Shown here: positions 1-9,228 of the stretch, one piece after another
How the letters are laid out: every line of letters starts with the position of its first letter
Position numbering within the stretch: position 1 is the first letter of the stretch
Assembly (NCBI RefSeq): GCF_036248275.1
Contig: NZ_CP109181.1
Coordinates: forward strand, 3,534,001-3,598,000
Direction: 5' to 3'
DNA length: 64,000 bases
Origin: Streptomyces sp. NBC_01716
GTDB lineage: Bacteria > Actinomycetota > Actinomycetes > Streptomycetales > Streptomycetaceae
Notes under the pieces: model-generated
Database searches by the model: none
The model's input: only the letters and a program-made list of their open reading frames with translations
Told to the model about the DNA's origin: nothing
Program-made: the position numbers and the translations under genes

Positions 1-272
1 ACACGTCGTTCGGCCCGGTCGGCGAGATCGAGATCGGCTGGCGGCTCGGCCGGGCGTACTGGGGCAAGGGGTATGTGACAGCCGCCGCGCACGCGACGCT
101 GGAGCGGGTACGGGCGGCGGGCGTCCCCACCGTCGTGGCGATGGTCGACGCCCGCAACAACCGCTCGGTCGCGGTCACCCGGCGCCTGGGCATGGAGCTG
201 GAGGAGACGTTCATGACGCCGGTCGGGAAGCGGAAGGCGTACCGCTTCCGGCTCAGGCTTGAGCGACCTTGA
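1..272 (+). CDS. GNAT family N-acetyltransferase (C-terminal part, cut by window edge)
   Basis: The reading frame is open from base 3 to the TGA ending at 272, so the 5' part of the gene lies outside the window. The visible residues include [17 protein letters not shown], the acetyl-CoA-binding motif A typical of RimJ/RimL-type GNAT acetyltransferases. It is followed by the usual asparagine-rich turn (DARNNRS) and the end of the fold. Such enzymes move an acetyl group from acetyl-CoA to an amine; the substrate cannot be read from this fragment. The gene converges with menG and the two overlap by 20 bp. A GTG at 75 is in frame but lies inside the domain, so it is not the real start. Confidence 0.85.
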   Translation, partial: TSFGPVGEIEIGWRLGRAYWGKGYVTAAAHATLERVRAAGVPTVVAMVDARNNRSVAVTRRLGMELEETFMTPVGKRKAYRFRLRLERP

Positions 273-954
273 CGCCTCGGTGCAGTGCCACGACCCCGCC
301 GGTCAGATTCCGCCACGCGACCTTCGACCAGCCGGCCTTCTGGAGCAGACCGGCGAGAGCCGGCTGGTCGGGCCAGGCGCGGATGGACTCGGCGAGGTAG
401 ACGTACGCGTCCGGGTTGGAGGACACGCTCCGTGCCACCGGCGGCAGCGCGCGCATCAGGTACTCCGTGTAGACGGTCCGGAAGGGCTCCCACGTCGGCT
501 GGGAGAACTCACAGATCACGACCTGTCCCCCGGGTTTGGTGACCCGGTACAGCTCACGGAGCGCGCCGTCCGTGTCATGGACGTTGCGCAGGCCGAAGGA
601 GATCGTGACGGAGTCGAAGACGTCGTCCCGGAAGGGCAGTTTCGTCGCGTCACCGGCGGTCAGCGGCAGCCAGGGGTGGCGCTTCTTGCCCTCGCGCAGC
701 ATGCCGAGCGAGAAGTCGCACGGCACGACGTAGGCGCCGGTGGCGGCGAAGGGCATCGACGAGGTGGCGGTGCCCGCGGCGAGGTCGAGGATCTTCTGCG
801 CGGGGCGGGCGTTCACCGCTCTCGCGACCTCCTTGCGCCAGAGCCGCGCCTGCCCCAGGGACAGCACGTCGTTGGTGAGGTCGTACTTGGCCGCCACGTC
901 GTCGAACATCGAGGCGACTTCGTGCGGCTGCTTGTCCAGGGAGGCTCGGGTCAC
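253..954 (-). CDS. menG: Demethylmenaquinone methyltransferase (UbiE/MenG)
   Basis: A 233-aa SAM-dependent methyltransferase that carries out the last step of menaquinone synthesis, methylation of demethylmenaquinone. The N-terminal signature with [14 protein letters not shown] (residues 16-29) and the SAM-binding motif [10 protein letters not shown] (55-64) are classic UbiE/MenG features. ISFGLRNV and the C-terminal region also match. The frame stays open upstream, but homology begins at the GTG at 954 (M-T-R-A-S-L), which I take as the start. It lies downstream of mqnC on the same strand, which fits a role in futalosine-route menaquinone. The ubiE-type enzyme is shared by both menaquinone routes, so the symbol is safe. 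Confidence 0.93.
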   Translation of the reverse strand: MTRASLDKQPHEVASMFDDVAAKYDLTNDVLSLGQARLWRKEVARAVNARPAQKILDLAAGTATSSMPFAATGAYVVPCDFSLGMLREGKKRHPWLPLTAGDATKLPFRDDVFDSVTISFGLRNVHDTDGALRELYRVTKPGGQVVICEFSQPTWEPFRTVYTEYLMRALPPVARSVSSNPDAYVYLAESIRAWPDQPALAGLLQKAGWSKVAWRNLTGGVVALHRGVKVAQA

Positions 955-988
955 CCGTCCATTGAAGCAGTACGCCCCCGGCGCGGGC

Positions 989-1660
989 TCAGGCACGTCG
1001 GTGGACGAGGCGCCCGTCGAGGACGGTGGCCACACAACTGGCCGCGCCCGCGCGCACCAGCGCGGCGTACGGGTCACCGTCGGCCGACAGACCGGGAACG
1101 TCGAAGACTGCGAAGTCGGCCTGACGGCCATCGAAGTCCAGCGGCGGCAGCACGAAGGCCTCCTCGACCGGCCTGCCGCCCGCGAGAGGATCCAGCGCCG
1201 GCGGGCCCTGCGGATCCTCGAACCGCTCATCGACGCCGAGTCCCGAGCGCGCCACCGCGTCCGCCACCGTCTCGCGCCGGAGCCTCCCCGCGACCGCGAC
1301 GGTTCCGTGCGCCAGCATTCGCCGTACCCCGCGCCGGGCACTGGCGCCCCAGCGGCCCTCGGTCATCTCCAGCGCGGCGAGCGCGGCGCCGGTGAGCGGC
1401 TCGGTGCCCAGTTCGTCGGCCTCGCGCGGGTCGGGGTGGTAGGCCTGCTCCAGCAGTTCGGGACCGTACGGATTGCGCAGTCCCGGGGTGAGGACGCCGG
1501 GCCACCGTCGTACCCGGGCGGCGGGACGCGCCGCCGCCAGCTCCTCGTACGGGCCGACGGCCTCGATGCTCCGGCCGTCGACCAGGACGGCGCCGCCCGG
1601 CACGGGCGCGCGCCCGGCGCCGGGCAGCAGCAGGTCCGCCCGGTGAATCGTCAGTGCCAC
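989..1660 (-). CDS. Imidazolonepropionase-like / amidohydrolase-related protein
   Basis: A 223-aa protein starting at GTG 1660, only 4 bp after the mqnC stop, so probably translationally linked to it. It resembles the N-terminal composite domain of amidohydrolases: a beta-sandwich start with [12 protein letters not shown], and a PGLRNPYG segment where active enzymes have the metal-binding PGxxDxHxH. It has no HxH and is far shorter than a working deaminase (about 400 aa), so it probably lacks metallo-hydrolase activity. Its steady placement between mqnC and menG suggests a part in menaquinone metabolism, perhaps linked to aminofutalosine deamination, but that is inference. Confidence 0.65.
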   Translation of the reverse strand: MALTIHRADLLLPGAGRAPVPGGAVLVDGRSIEAVGPYEELAAARPAARVRRWPGVLTPGLRNPYGPELLEQAYHPDPREADELGTEPLTGAALAALEMTEGRWGASARRGVRRMLAHGTVAVAGRLRRETVADAVARSGLGVDERFEDPQGPPALDPLAGGRPVEEAFVLPPLDFDGRQADFAVFDVPGLSADGDPYAALVRAGAASCVATVLDGRLVHRRA

Positions 1661-1664
1661 GCGG

Positions 1665-2864
1665 TCAGTTGGCGTCGAGCAGCTTGAGTTCGGGGTGCGC
1701 CGTGCCGCCCGCGATCGCCGTGGAGGAGATGTGCGAGACGACGCGCTCGTCGACCGGGTCGTTCGCCGGGTCGTCGTGCACGACGAGGTGCTCGTACGTC
1801 GTGGCGCGCTGCGCGGGCACCCGCCCCGACTTGCGGATCAGGTCGATGATCTCCAGCCGGTTGGAACGGTGCCTGGCGCCCGCGGAGGAGACGACGTTCT
1901 CCTCCAGCATGATCGAGCCGAGGTCGTCCGCGCCGTAGTGCAGGGAGAGTTGGCCGACCTCCTTGCCCGTGGTCAGCCAGGAGCCCTGGATGTGCGCGAC
2001 ATTGTCGAGGAAGATCCGGGCGATGGCGATCATCCGCAGGTACTCGAAGAGTGTGGCCTGCGTCTGCCCCTTCAGCTTGTTGTTCTCCGGCTGGTAGGTG
2101 TACGGGATGAACGCCCGGAAACCGCCCGTCCGGTCCTGCACGTCGCGGATCATCCGCAGATGCTCGATCCGCTCGGCGTTCGTCTCGCCCGTGCCCATGA
2201 GCATCGTGGACGTCGACTCGACGCCGAGCCCGTGCGCGGTCTCCATGATCTCCAGCCAGCGCTCGCCGGACTCCTTGAGCGGTGCGATCGCCGTACGCGG
2301 CCGGGCCGGCAGCAGTTCGGCGCCGGCGCCCGCGAAGGAGTCGAGACCGGCCGCGTGGATCCGGCGGATGGCCTCCTCGACGGTGACGTCCGAGATCCGG
2401 GCCATGTGCTCGACCTCGGACGCGCCGAGGGAGTGGATGACCAGCTGCGGGAACGCGGCCTTGATGGCGCCGAAGTGCTTTTCGTAGTACTCCACACCGA
2501 AGTCGGGGTGGTGTCCGCCCTGGAACATGATCTGGGTGCCGCCGAGTTCGACGGTCTCCGCGCAGCGGCGCAGGATGTCGTCGAGGTCGCGGGTCCAGCC
2601 CTTGTCGGTGTCCTTGGGGGCCGCGTAGAAGGCGCAGAACTTGCACGCCGTCACGCAGACGTTGGTGTAGTTGATGTTCCGCTCGATGATGTACGTCGCG
2701 ATGTGCTCCGTGCCCGCGTACCGCAGGCGGCGCGCGCTGTCGGCGGCGGAGCCGAGCGCGTGGAGGGGCGCCGAGCGGTAGAGGTCGAGCGCCTCTTCGG
2801 GGGTGATCCGGCCACCCTCGGCAGCGCGGTCCAGGACAGACTGCTGGTCGGCCTTCTCGGTCAC
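1665..2864 (-). CDS. mqnC: Cyclic dehypoxanthine futalosine synthase (radical SAM) MqnC
   Basis: A 399-aa radical SAM enzyme of the futalosine pathway; it cyclises dehypoxanthine futalosine. The 4Fe-4S cluster motif CxxxCxxC is at C70, C74 and C77 (VCVTACKFC). GGTQIMFQGGHHPDFG and the C-terminal LGSIMLEENVVSSAG separate MqnC from the related MqnE and from CofG/H. The GTG start at 2864 has AAAGGTGA upstream. It heads a probable operon with the amidohydrolase-like gene and menG. Length and motifs are normal for the family. Confidence 0.96.
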   Translation of the reverse strand: MTEKADQQSVLDRAAEGGRITPEEALDLYRSAPLHALGSAADSARRLRYAGTEHIATYIIERNINYTNVCVTACKFCAFYAAPKDTDKGWTRDLDDILRRCAETVELGGTQIMFQGGHHPDFGVEYYEKHFGAIKAAFPQLVIHSLGASEVEHMARISDVTVEEAIRRIHAAGLDSFAGAGAELLPARPRTAIAPLKESGERWLEIMETAHGLGVESTSTMLMGTGETNAERIEHLRMIRDVQDRTGGFRAFIPYTYQPENNKLKGQTQATLFEYLRMIAIARIFLDNVAHIQGSWLTTGKEVGQLSLHYGADDLGSIMLEENVVSSAGARHRSNRLEIIDLIRKSGRVPAQRATTYEHLVVHDDPANDPVDERVVSHISSTAIAGGTAHPELKLLDAN

Positions 2865-2930
2865 CGGGGCGTCACCTTTCGGCGGTGTATCAGTGGATCT
2901 ACGGACCGATCCAGCGTACGCCAGGCCCCC

Positions 2931-4667
2931 CTACCGCTTCTTCAGGGTGCCGGTGGGGTTGCCCGCGGCCTCCTCCTTCGAGACGAAGCGCAGATCCCCC
3001 TCGTCGGTGAGCGTGAACGTCAGCGCGGCGGCCTCGGTGGTCGTGCACAGCCCCGCCTCGCCGGCCCGGTCGGGATCGGTCGACTCCGAGATCCGGATCT
3101 CCTTGGCGGTGGCGGACACGAGCGTGCCCACGCCGTAGCACTTGGCCTCCACACCGAGGAGCGAGAGGAAGCTGGTGGAGCGCAGGACCTTGTCGCCCTT
3201 GCCGCCCGCGGTGATCTCGACGGTGTAGTCGCCGTGCGGCAGCCCGTTCTCCTCGGTCGTCGGCCCCTTCCACGTGCCGACGAACTCCTCGGGCACGTCC
3301 GCGACCGCGCCGGTGGCGGCGTCGTTCGGGGCCGACGCGCCCGGCTTCGGGCCGGCTCCCGCCGAGTCCTTCACGTCGGACGAGTCCGAGAACTGGTCGA
3401 GGAGCAGCGTCCCGCCCAGCGTGACGGCGGCCAGCGCGCCCGCCACGGCGAGGGCGACGGTGCAGCTCACCCCGCGGCGGCGCGGCCCGGCCCGTCCTGC
3501 GGTGACCGAGAGGGACATCCGGGGGTCGTGGGTGTCCTGCGTGTCCTGGGGGCTGCCGCCGGCCGTACGGGGTCCGGGCAGGCCGACGGGACGGGCCCGC
3601 GCGTCGTAGGTGGGAGCGCCGAACTCACCGAGCGGCGGCGCCTGGTGGGCCGCGATCGGCGGATGTCCCGCCGTGGGCGGGTGACCGGCGGGCGGCGGGG
3701 GCGTGTCGGGGCCCGGGGGCGTGGGCCAGTGCACCGGCTGCCCGGGAGCGCTCCGTACGGGCTGCGCCGCCTCCAGGTCCAGGAGCTGTACGGCCGCCCG
3801 GCTGACCTCGCGCACCAGCGGGTCCGGCAGCCAGCCGGCGTCCACCAGCAGGGCCGCCCCGCCGGGGGCGGGCGCCAGCCGCGCGGCGACCTCCGCCGGG
3901 GCGGGCCGCGCGGCCGGGTCCTTGGCCAGGCAGTGCGCGACCAGGTCCCTCAAGTCACCGTCCAGCGCGCTCAGTTCGGGCTCCTCGTGGACCACCTTGT
4001 AGAGCAGCGCCGCGGAGGAGTCACCGGGAAAGGGGCTCACCCCGGCGGCGGCGTACGCGAGCACCGCGCCCAGCGAGAAGACGTCGGACGCGCCCGTGAC
4101 GCCCTTGCCGAGTATCTGCTCGGGCGCCATGTAGCCGGGCGAGCCGACGGAGACGCCGGTGGAGGTGAGCGAGGCGGTGCCGTCGGTGGCACGCGCGATG
4201 CCGAAGTCGATGAGCCGGGGCCCGTCGAGGGCCAGCAGGACGTTCGAGGGTTTGACGTCGCGGTGGACGAGGCCCAGTTCGTGGACCGCGCCCAGCGCCT
4301 CGGCGAGCCCGGCTCCCAGCGCCCGTACCGTCACCGCGGGCAGCGGGCCGTGGGCGGCCACCGCCTGGGTCAGGGAGGGGCCGGCGACATAGCCGGTGGC
4401 GACCCAGGGCGTGGCCGCCTCCGGGTCGGCATCGAGCACCGGCGCCGTCCAGGCGCCGCCGACCCGGCGGGCCGCCGCCACCTCGCGGCGGAACCGGGCC
4501 CGGAACTCCTCGTCCAGCGCGAAATGCGGATGGATGACCTTCACGGCGACCGTCCGGCCGCCCTCCGACCTGGCCAGATAGACCCGGCCCATACCACCGG
4601 CGCCGAGCCTGCCCAGCAGCCGGTACGCGCCGATGGTGCGAGGCGCGTCCGCGTCGAGCGGCTGCAT
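2931..4667 (-). CDS. Membrane-anchored Ser/Thr protein kinase
   Basis: A 578-aa Hanks-type kinase. The ATP loop GAGGMG is at residues 22-27, the ATP lysine at K43, the catalytic loop HRDVKPSN at 135-142 with D137, and DFG at 154-156. All catalytic residues are intact. The kinase domain ends near residue 265 and is followed by a proline-rich linker, one transmembrane helix (about 402-425) and an outer domain of about 150 aa with two cysteines that could sense a ligand. The frame is open further upstream, but ATG 4667 has GGGAGGGGA in front of it and begins right before the kinase fold. It lies between mqnA and mqnC on the same strand, so control of menaquinone genes or respiration is possible but unproven. 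Confidence 0.92.
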   Translation of the reverse strand: MQPLDADAPRTIGAYRLLGRLGAGGMGRVYLARSEGGRTVAVKVIHPHFALDEEFRARFRREVAAARRVGGAWTAPVLDADPEAATPWVATGYVAGPSLTQAVAAHGPLPAVTVRALGAGLAEALGAVHELGLVHRDVKPSNVLLALDGPRLIDFGIARATDGTASLTSTGVSVGSPGYMAPEQILGKGVTGASDVFSLGAVLAYAAAGVSPFPGDSSAALLYKVVHEEPELSALDGDLRDLVAHCLAKDPAARPAPAEVAARLAPAPGGAALLVDAGWLPDPLVREVSRAAVQLLDLEAAQPVRSAPGQPVHWPTPPGPDTPPPPAGHPPTAGHPPIAAHQAPPLGEFGAPTYDARARPVGLPGPRTAGGSPQDTQDTHDPRMSLSVTAGRAGPRRRGVSCTVALAVAGALAAVTLGGTLLLDQFSDSSDVKDSAGAGPKPGASAPNDAATGAVADVPEEFVGTWKGPTTEENGLPHGDYTVEITAGGKGDKVLRSTSFLSLLGVEAKCYGVGTLVSATAKEIRISESTDPDRAGEAGLCTTTEAAALTFTLTDEGDLRFVSKEEAAGNPTGTLKKR

Positions 4668-4722
4668 CCCGTCCCCTCCCCCGTTCGGTGTGTGTCCCGC
4701 CCACCTTCTCAGGACCACCTTC

Positions 4723-5625
<903 letters not shown>

Positions 5626-5841
5626 CTAGACCCGCGATGCGGCCGGAGCCGCTCGGGGGGTGCCGGACGGGGGTCCGCACGAGCCTCCTTCGCACGTCAG
5701 AAGCCTTGCCACGTCAGCCCGCCGGGGCTCTCTTCAAACGTTGGGGTGAGCTGATCTTTCGGTGATCTTTCCCCTACCGCTGGCCATGAGGTGCGTGCTA
5801 GGCTCGACGCAAGTTGCAGTTTGGTTTCCCTTGCAGTACAG

Positions 5842-5869
5842 AGCCTGCGGAGCATGTGACCCGCAGGCT
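5842..5869 (+). promoter_or_regulatory. Terminator-like hairpin in the cold-shock gene leader
   Basis: A perfect 9-bp stem, AGCCTGCGG at 5842-5850 and CCGCAGGCT at 5861-5869, with a 10-nt loop, is followed by TTTGTAGTTTT. It lies 66 bp before the cold-shock start codon. The shape is that of an intrinsic terminator, so it could attenuate transcription or act as an RNA thermosensor. Candidate promoter pieces are a TAGGCT -10-like box near 5800 and TTGCAG-N17-TACAGA just upstream of the hairpin; which is used cannot be told. The rest of the 5617-5934 gap has no gene. Confidence 0.6.
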
Positions 5870-5934
5870 TTTGTAGTTTTCAGACTTGTTTGCAGGTTCT
5901 GGAGCAGGGCAACCCTTTGGCCCAAGGAGGGCTT

Positions 5935-6138
5935 ATGGCTACCGGAACCGTCAAGTGGTTCAACGCTGAAAAGGGCTTCGGCTTCATCGCCCAGGACGGC
6001 GGCGGCCCGGATGTCTTCGTCCACTACTCCGCGATCAACGCGACCGGATTCCGCTCCCTTGAGGAGAATCAGGTCGTGAACTTCGACGTCACCCAGGGCC
6101 CGAAGGGCCCGCAGGCGGAGAACGTAACCCCGGCCTAG
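5935..6138 (+). CDS. Cold-shock domain protein (CspA family)
   Basis: A 67-aa single-domain cold-shock protein that binds single-stranded RNA or DNA. The RNP1 motif KGFGFI and RNP2 motif VFVHYS are intact, and the start [11 protein letters not shown] is canonical. The start is ATG 5935 with AAGGAGG at 5924-5930. Acidic residues and glycines match Streptomyces CspA-type proteins. It is divergent from mqnA and ends before a strong terminator. The leader of more than 60 nt with a stable hairpin suggests control at the RNA level, as in other cold-shock genes. Confidence 0.96.
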   Translation: MATGTVKWFNAEKGFGFIAQDGGGPDVFVHYSAINATGFRSLEENQVVNFDVTQGPKGPQAENVTPA

Positions 6139-6184
6139 TTGCCCGGGTCGGAAGATCGCGCACGGAAATAAACAAGCAGTATCA

Positions 6185-6228
6185 AGGAGCCCTGTCCCCG
6201 CACGCCCAGTGCGGGGAGCAGGGCTCCT
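6185..6228. terminator. Bidirectional intrinsic terminator
   Basis: A very stable stem begins AGGAGCCCTG at 6185 and ends CAGGGCTCCT at 6228, with an inner CCCCGCAC/GTGCGGGG stem and a 5-nt loop. It lies between the convergent cold-shock gene and the acyl-CoA ligase gene and can serve both. Confidence 0.85.
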
Positions 6229-6246
6229 GCCCTTGTCCGTGCGGCG

Positions 6247-8238
6247 TTACGCGTACAGCTCGTCGATCTCGGTCGCGAACTCCTCGACGACCGCCGCCCG
6301 CCGCACCTTCAGCGACGGCGTCAACTGCCCGCTCTGCTCCGTGAAGGAGACGGGCAGCACCCGGAAGCGGCGGATCGACTCGGCCCTGGACACCAGCCGG
6401 TTGGCCTCGTCGACCGCGCGTTGCAGCACGGCGAGCAGTTCCTCGTCCACGATCAGCTCGTCCCGCGACAGGCGCTCCTTCTTCTTCATCTGGCACCAGT
6501 GCGCGAGCCCGTCCGTCTCAAGGGTGAGCAGCGCCGTGACGTACGGGCGGTTGTCGCCGAGCACCACGGCCTGACCGATCAGCGGATGGGCGCGCAGCCA
6601 GTCCTCCAGAGGGGCCGGGGCGACGCTCTTGCCGGCCGAGGTGACGATGATGTCCTTCTTGCGGCCGGTGATGGTGAGATAGCCCTCGTCGTCCAGCGCG
6701 CCCAGGTCGCCGGTGGCGAACCAGCCGTCGTCCAGGGCCGGTACTGACTCGCCGTGCTCCATGTCCCAGTAGCCGGTGAACACTTGGCCGCCGCGCAGCA
6801 GCACCTCGCCGTCGTCGGCGATCCGTACGGAGGTGCCGGGCAGCGGCCAGCCGACGGTGCCCAGGCGGGGTTTGAGCGGAGGCGTGACCGTGGCGGCGGC
6901 CGTGGTCTCCGTCAGGCCGTACCCCTCGAAGATCGTGATCCCCGCGCCCGCGTAGAAGGCGGCGAGCGGGCGCCCCAGCGGGGAGCCGCCGCAGATCGCC
7001 TGCACCACCTTGCCGCCGAGCGCGGCCCGTATCCGCCGGTAGACCAGCGGGTCGTAGAGCGCGCGGGCGGCCCTGAGGGGCAGCGCCGGGCCGGGGCCCG
7101 TACCGTCCGCGGCGGCCTCGACGGCCGTCCCGTACCGCCGCGCGATCCTCGCGGCGCGGTCGAAGGACGCGGCGCGGCCCAGCTTCTCGGCGGTGGCGCG
7201 GCCGGTGTTGAAGACCTTCTCCAGGACGTACGGGATGGCCAGCAGGAACGTCGGCCGGAAGCCCGCGAGATCGGCGATGAGGTCGTCGGTGCGCAGCGAC
7301 GGCGCGTGCCCGAGCCGCACCCGCGCGCGCAGACAGCCGACCGAGACCATGCGGCCGAAGACATGGGAGAGCGGCAGGAAGAGCAGGGTGGACGCGGGCT
7401 CCTTGCTCACCGACTTGAAGACGGGGTGGAGCAGTTCGATGCAGTTGTCCACCTCCGCGAAGAAGTTGGCGTGCGTCAGGACGCAGCCCTTCGGGCCTCC
7501 CGTGGTGCCGGAGGTGTAGACGAGAGTCGCGACCGACTCGGGCGAGAGCGCGGCGCGGCGCTCGTCGAGTTCCGCGTCGGGTATGTCCTCTCCCGCCGCG
7601 CGCAGCGTGTCGACGGCGCCTGCGTCGAGGGTCCACAGGCTTGCCAGGTCCGGCAGTTGCTCGGAGGCGATCAGCCGGGCCTGCTCCTCGCTCTCGGCCA
7701 CGCAGGCGACGGCGCCCGAGTCCTGGAGGATCCAGCGCGCCTGGAAGGCCGAGGAGGTCGGGTAGACGGGGACGGTGACCAGACCGGCCGCCCAGGCCGC
7801 GAAGTCGACGAGCGTCCACTCGTAGGTCGTACGGGCCATGATCGCGAGCCGGTCGCCGGGCCGCAGCCCCTCGGCGATCAGCCCCTTGGCGACGGCGCGG
7901 ACCTCGTCGGCGAAGGCCGCGGCGGTGACGTCCCGCCAGCGGCCGTCCGCGTCCTTACGGCTGAGGACGGCATCGTCCGGGGCGTACCGGGCGTTGTCGA
8001 AGGGGATGTCGGCGAGCGAGCCGTCGGGGACGGGCGGCACGAGGGGCGGTACGGAGACCTGCCGTACGACTCCGTCCACCCAGAGCTTCTCGGGCTCGAC
8101 CTCCGCGAACGCCGCCGAGGCGGGCGAGGTCCCGGAAGGAGGCACCGGCAACTGCCACGGCTCCCCCGACCCCACGGACCGCTCCGGTGACCCCGCGTCA
8201 TCGGCGGGCACGTCTGCGGACACGCGCTGTTCCCTCAT
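6247..8238 (-). CDS. Long-chain fatty acid-CoA ligase / AMP-dependent synthetase
   Basis: A 663-aa member of the ANL superfamily (FadD15-like) that activates a fatty acid with ATP and joins it to CoA. The phosphate-binding loop YTSGTTGGPKGC, the GYGLTET motif, TGDLGALDDEGYL and the ITGRKKDIIVTSAGK hinge/lysine region occur in the right order. The first 90 residues are a variable extension. The start is ATG 8238. A TetR gene lies 106 bp upstream on the same strand and is the likely local regulator. The exact chain length of the substrate cannot be told from sequence. Confidence 0.92.
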   Translation of the reverse strand: MREQRVSADVPADDAGSPERSVGSGEPWQLPVPPSGTSPASAAFAEVEPEKLWVDGVVRQVSVPPLVPPVPDGSLADIPFDNARYAPDDAVLSRKDADGRWRDVTAAAFADEVRAVAKGLIAEGLRPGDRLAIMARTTYEWTLVDFAAWAAGLVTVPVYPTSSAFQARWILQDSGAVACVAESEEQARLIASEQLPDLASLWTLDAGAVDTLRAAGEDIPDAELDERRAALSPESVATLVYTSGTTGGPKGCVLTHANFFAEVDNCIELLHPVFKSVSKEPASTLLFLPLSHVFGRMVSVGCLRARVRLGHAPSLRTDDLIADLAGFRPTFLLAIPYVLEKVFNTGRATAEKLGRAASFDRAARIARRYGTAVEAAADGTGPGPALPLRAARALYDPLVYRRIRAALGGKVVQAICGGSPLGRPLAAFYAGAGITIFEGYGLTETTAAATVTPPLKPRLGTVGWPLPGTSVRIADDGEVLLRGGQVFTGYWDMEHGESVPALDDGWFATGDLGALDDEGYLTITGRKKDIIVTSAGKSVAPAPLEDWLRAHPLIGQAVVLGDNRPYVTALLTLETDGLAHWCQMKKKERLSRDELIVDEELLAVLQRAVDEANRLVSRAESIRRFRVLPVSFTEQSGQLTPSLKVRRAAVVEEFATEIDELYA

Positions 8239-8344
8239 CTCTGCCCGGAGCGTGGGGCTCCGGTCCGGCGAGTAAAGCTGCCCCCGGTCGCGAAATCAAG
8301 ACAGCGACACGCCGCCGGGCTCCGCGCCCACCACCGGGGGCCAA

Positions 8345-9025
8345 CTACCGGCGCGGCACGGGTGAGTTGCCCGCGGGCCAGCGTTCGCCGTCCAGCAGTC
8401 CTCCCAGGCCCGTCCAGGCGAAGTTCATCAGCGTCGACGCCGCCTCCTTGGCCGTGACGTCCGGCGTCTCGTTCGCCCACCCGGCCATCGCCTCGGCGGC
8501 CCCGACCAGCGCCTGGGCAACGCCGACGACGTCCCGGTCGCCGAGGTCCGCCAGATCGGGGGACGCCGGCGTCGTACGAGCCGCTTCCCGGAGCAGGCCC
8601 GTCACGAAGGAGACCAACTCCTCGCGCATTCCGGCCACTTCGGCGGCGAACTTCTCCCCGTGCGTACGGGCCTGCCGGTGCAGCACCGACCACGCGTCGG
8701 GGTGCTGCGCGGTGTGCGCGAAGAACGCGGTGAGCCCGGCCCACAGCCGCTGGTCGGGCGCGAGGCCCGGCTCGACGACACCGTCGCGTACGGCAGCGAG
8801 GAGGGCGTCGGCCTCGCGGCGGATGCACGCCGTGAACAGCTCCTCCTTGGAGTTCAGATACAGATACACCAACGGCTTGGAAACTCCGGCCAGTTCGGCG
8901 ATCTCGTCCATCGACGCCGCCCGGTATCCCTGCTGCCCGAACGTCGCCACGGCGGCGTCCATCATCTGCCGCTCGCGCACCTCGCGCGGCATCCGTCTGC
9001 TTCTGCCCGCGCCTGCGGAACCCAC
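8345..9025 (-). CDS. TetR/AcrR family transcriptional regulator
   Basis: A 226-aa regulator. The N-terminal helix-turn-helix reads AVATFGQQGYRAASMDEIAELAGVS-type sequence at about residues 26-50, followed by KPLVYLYLNSKEELF, the usual TetR signature. The C-terminal ligand domain is all-helical and diverged. The frame is open upstream, but GTG 9025 has GAGGGGGAAG just before it, so I choose that start. It precedes the acyl-CoA ligase and probably controls it in response to a fatty acid or acyl-CoA, as FadR-type TetR proteins do; that last point is inference. Confidence 0.9.
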   Translation of the reverse strand: MGSAGAGRSRRMPREVRERQMMDAAVATFGQQGYRAASMDEIAELAGVSKPLVYLYLNSKEELFTACIRREADALLAAVRDGVVEPGLAPDQRLWAGLTAFFAHTAQHPDAWSVLHRQARTHGEKFAAEVAGMREELVSFVTGLLREAARTTPASPDLADLGDRDVVGVAQALVGAAEAMAGWANETPDVTAKEAASTLMNFAWTGLGGLLDGERWPAGNSPVPRR

Positions 9026-9228
9026 CTGGTCTTCCCCCTCAACCCACGTACCCCCGAACCGGCGTAAGCCTACGGTCAGAGCGCGCGCTCGATCGAGTTG
9101 AGCAGGCGTTCCACGGCCCTCTTGGGAGCGTGCGCGGAACACGACGCGGCGGCGCCCCCGGCCGCAAGGCCGAGAACGCCGCCAGGACGTGAAAGGTGTT
9201 CAGTTACCGGACGGCCCGAGCCATCCGA

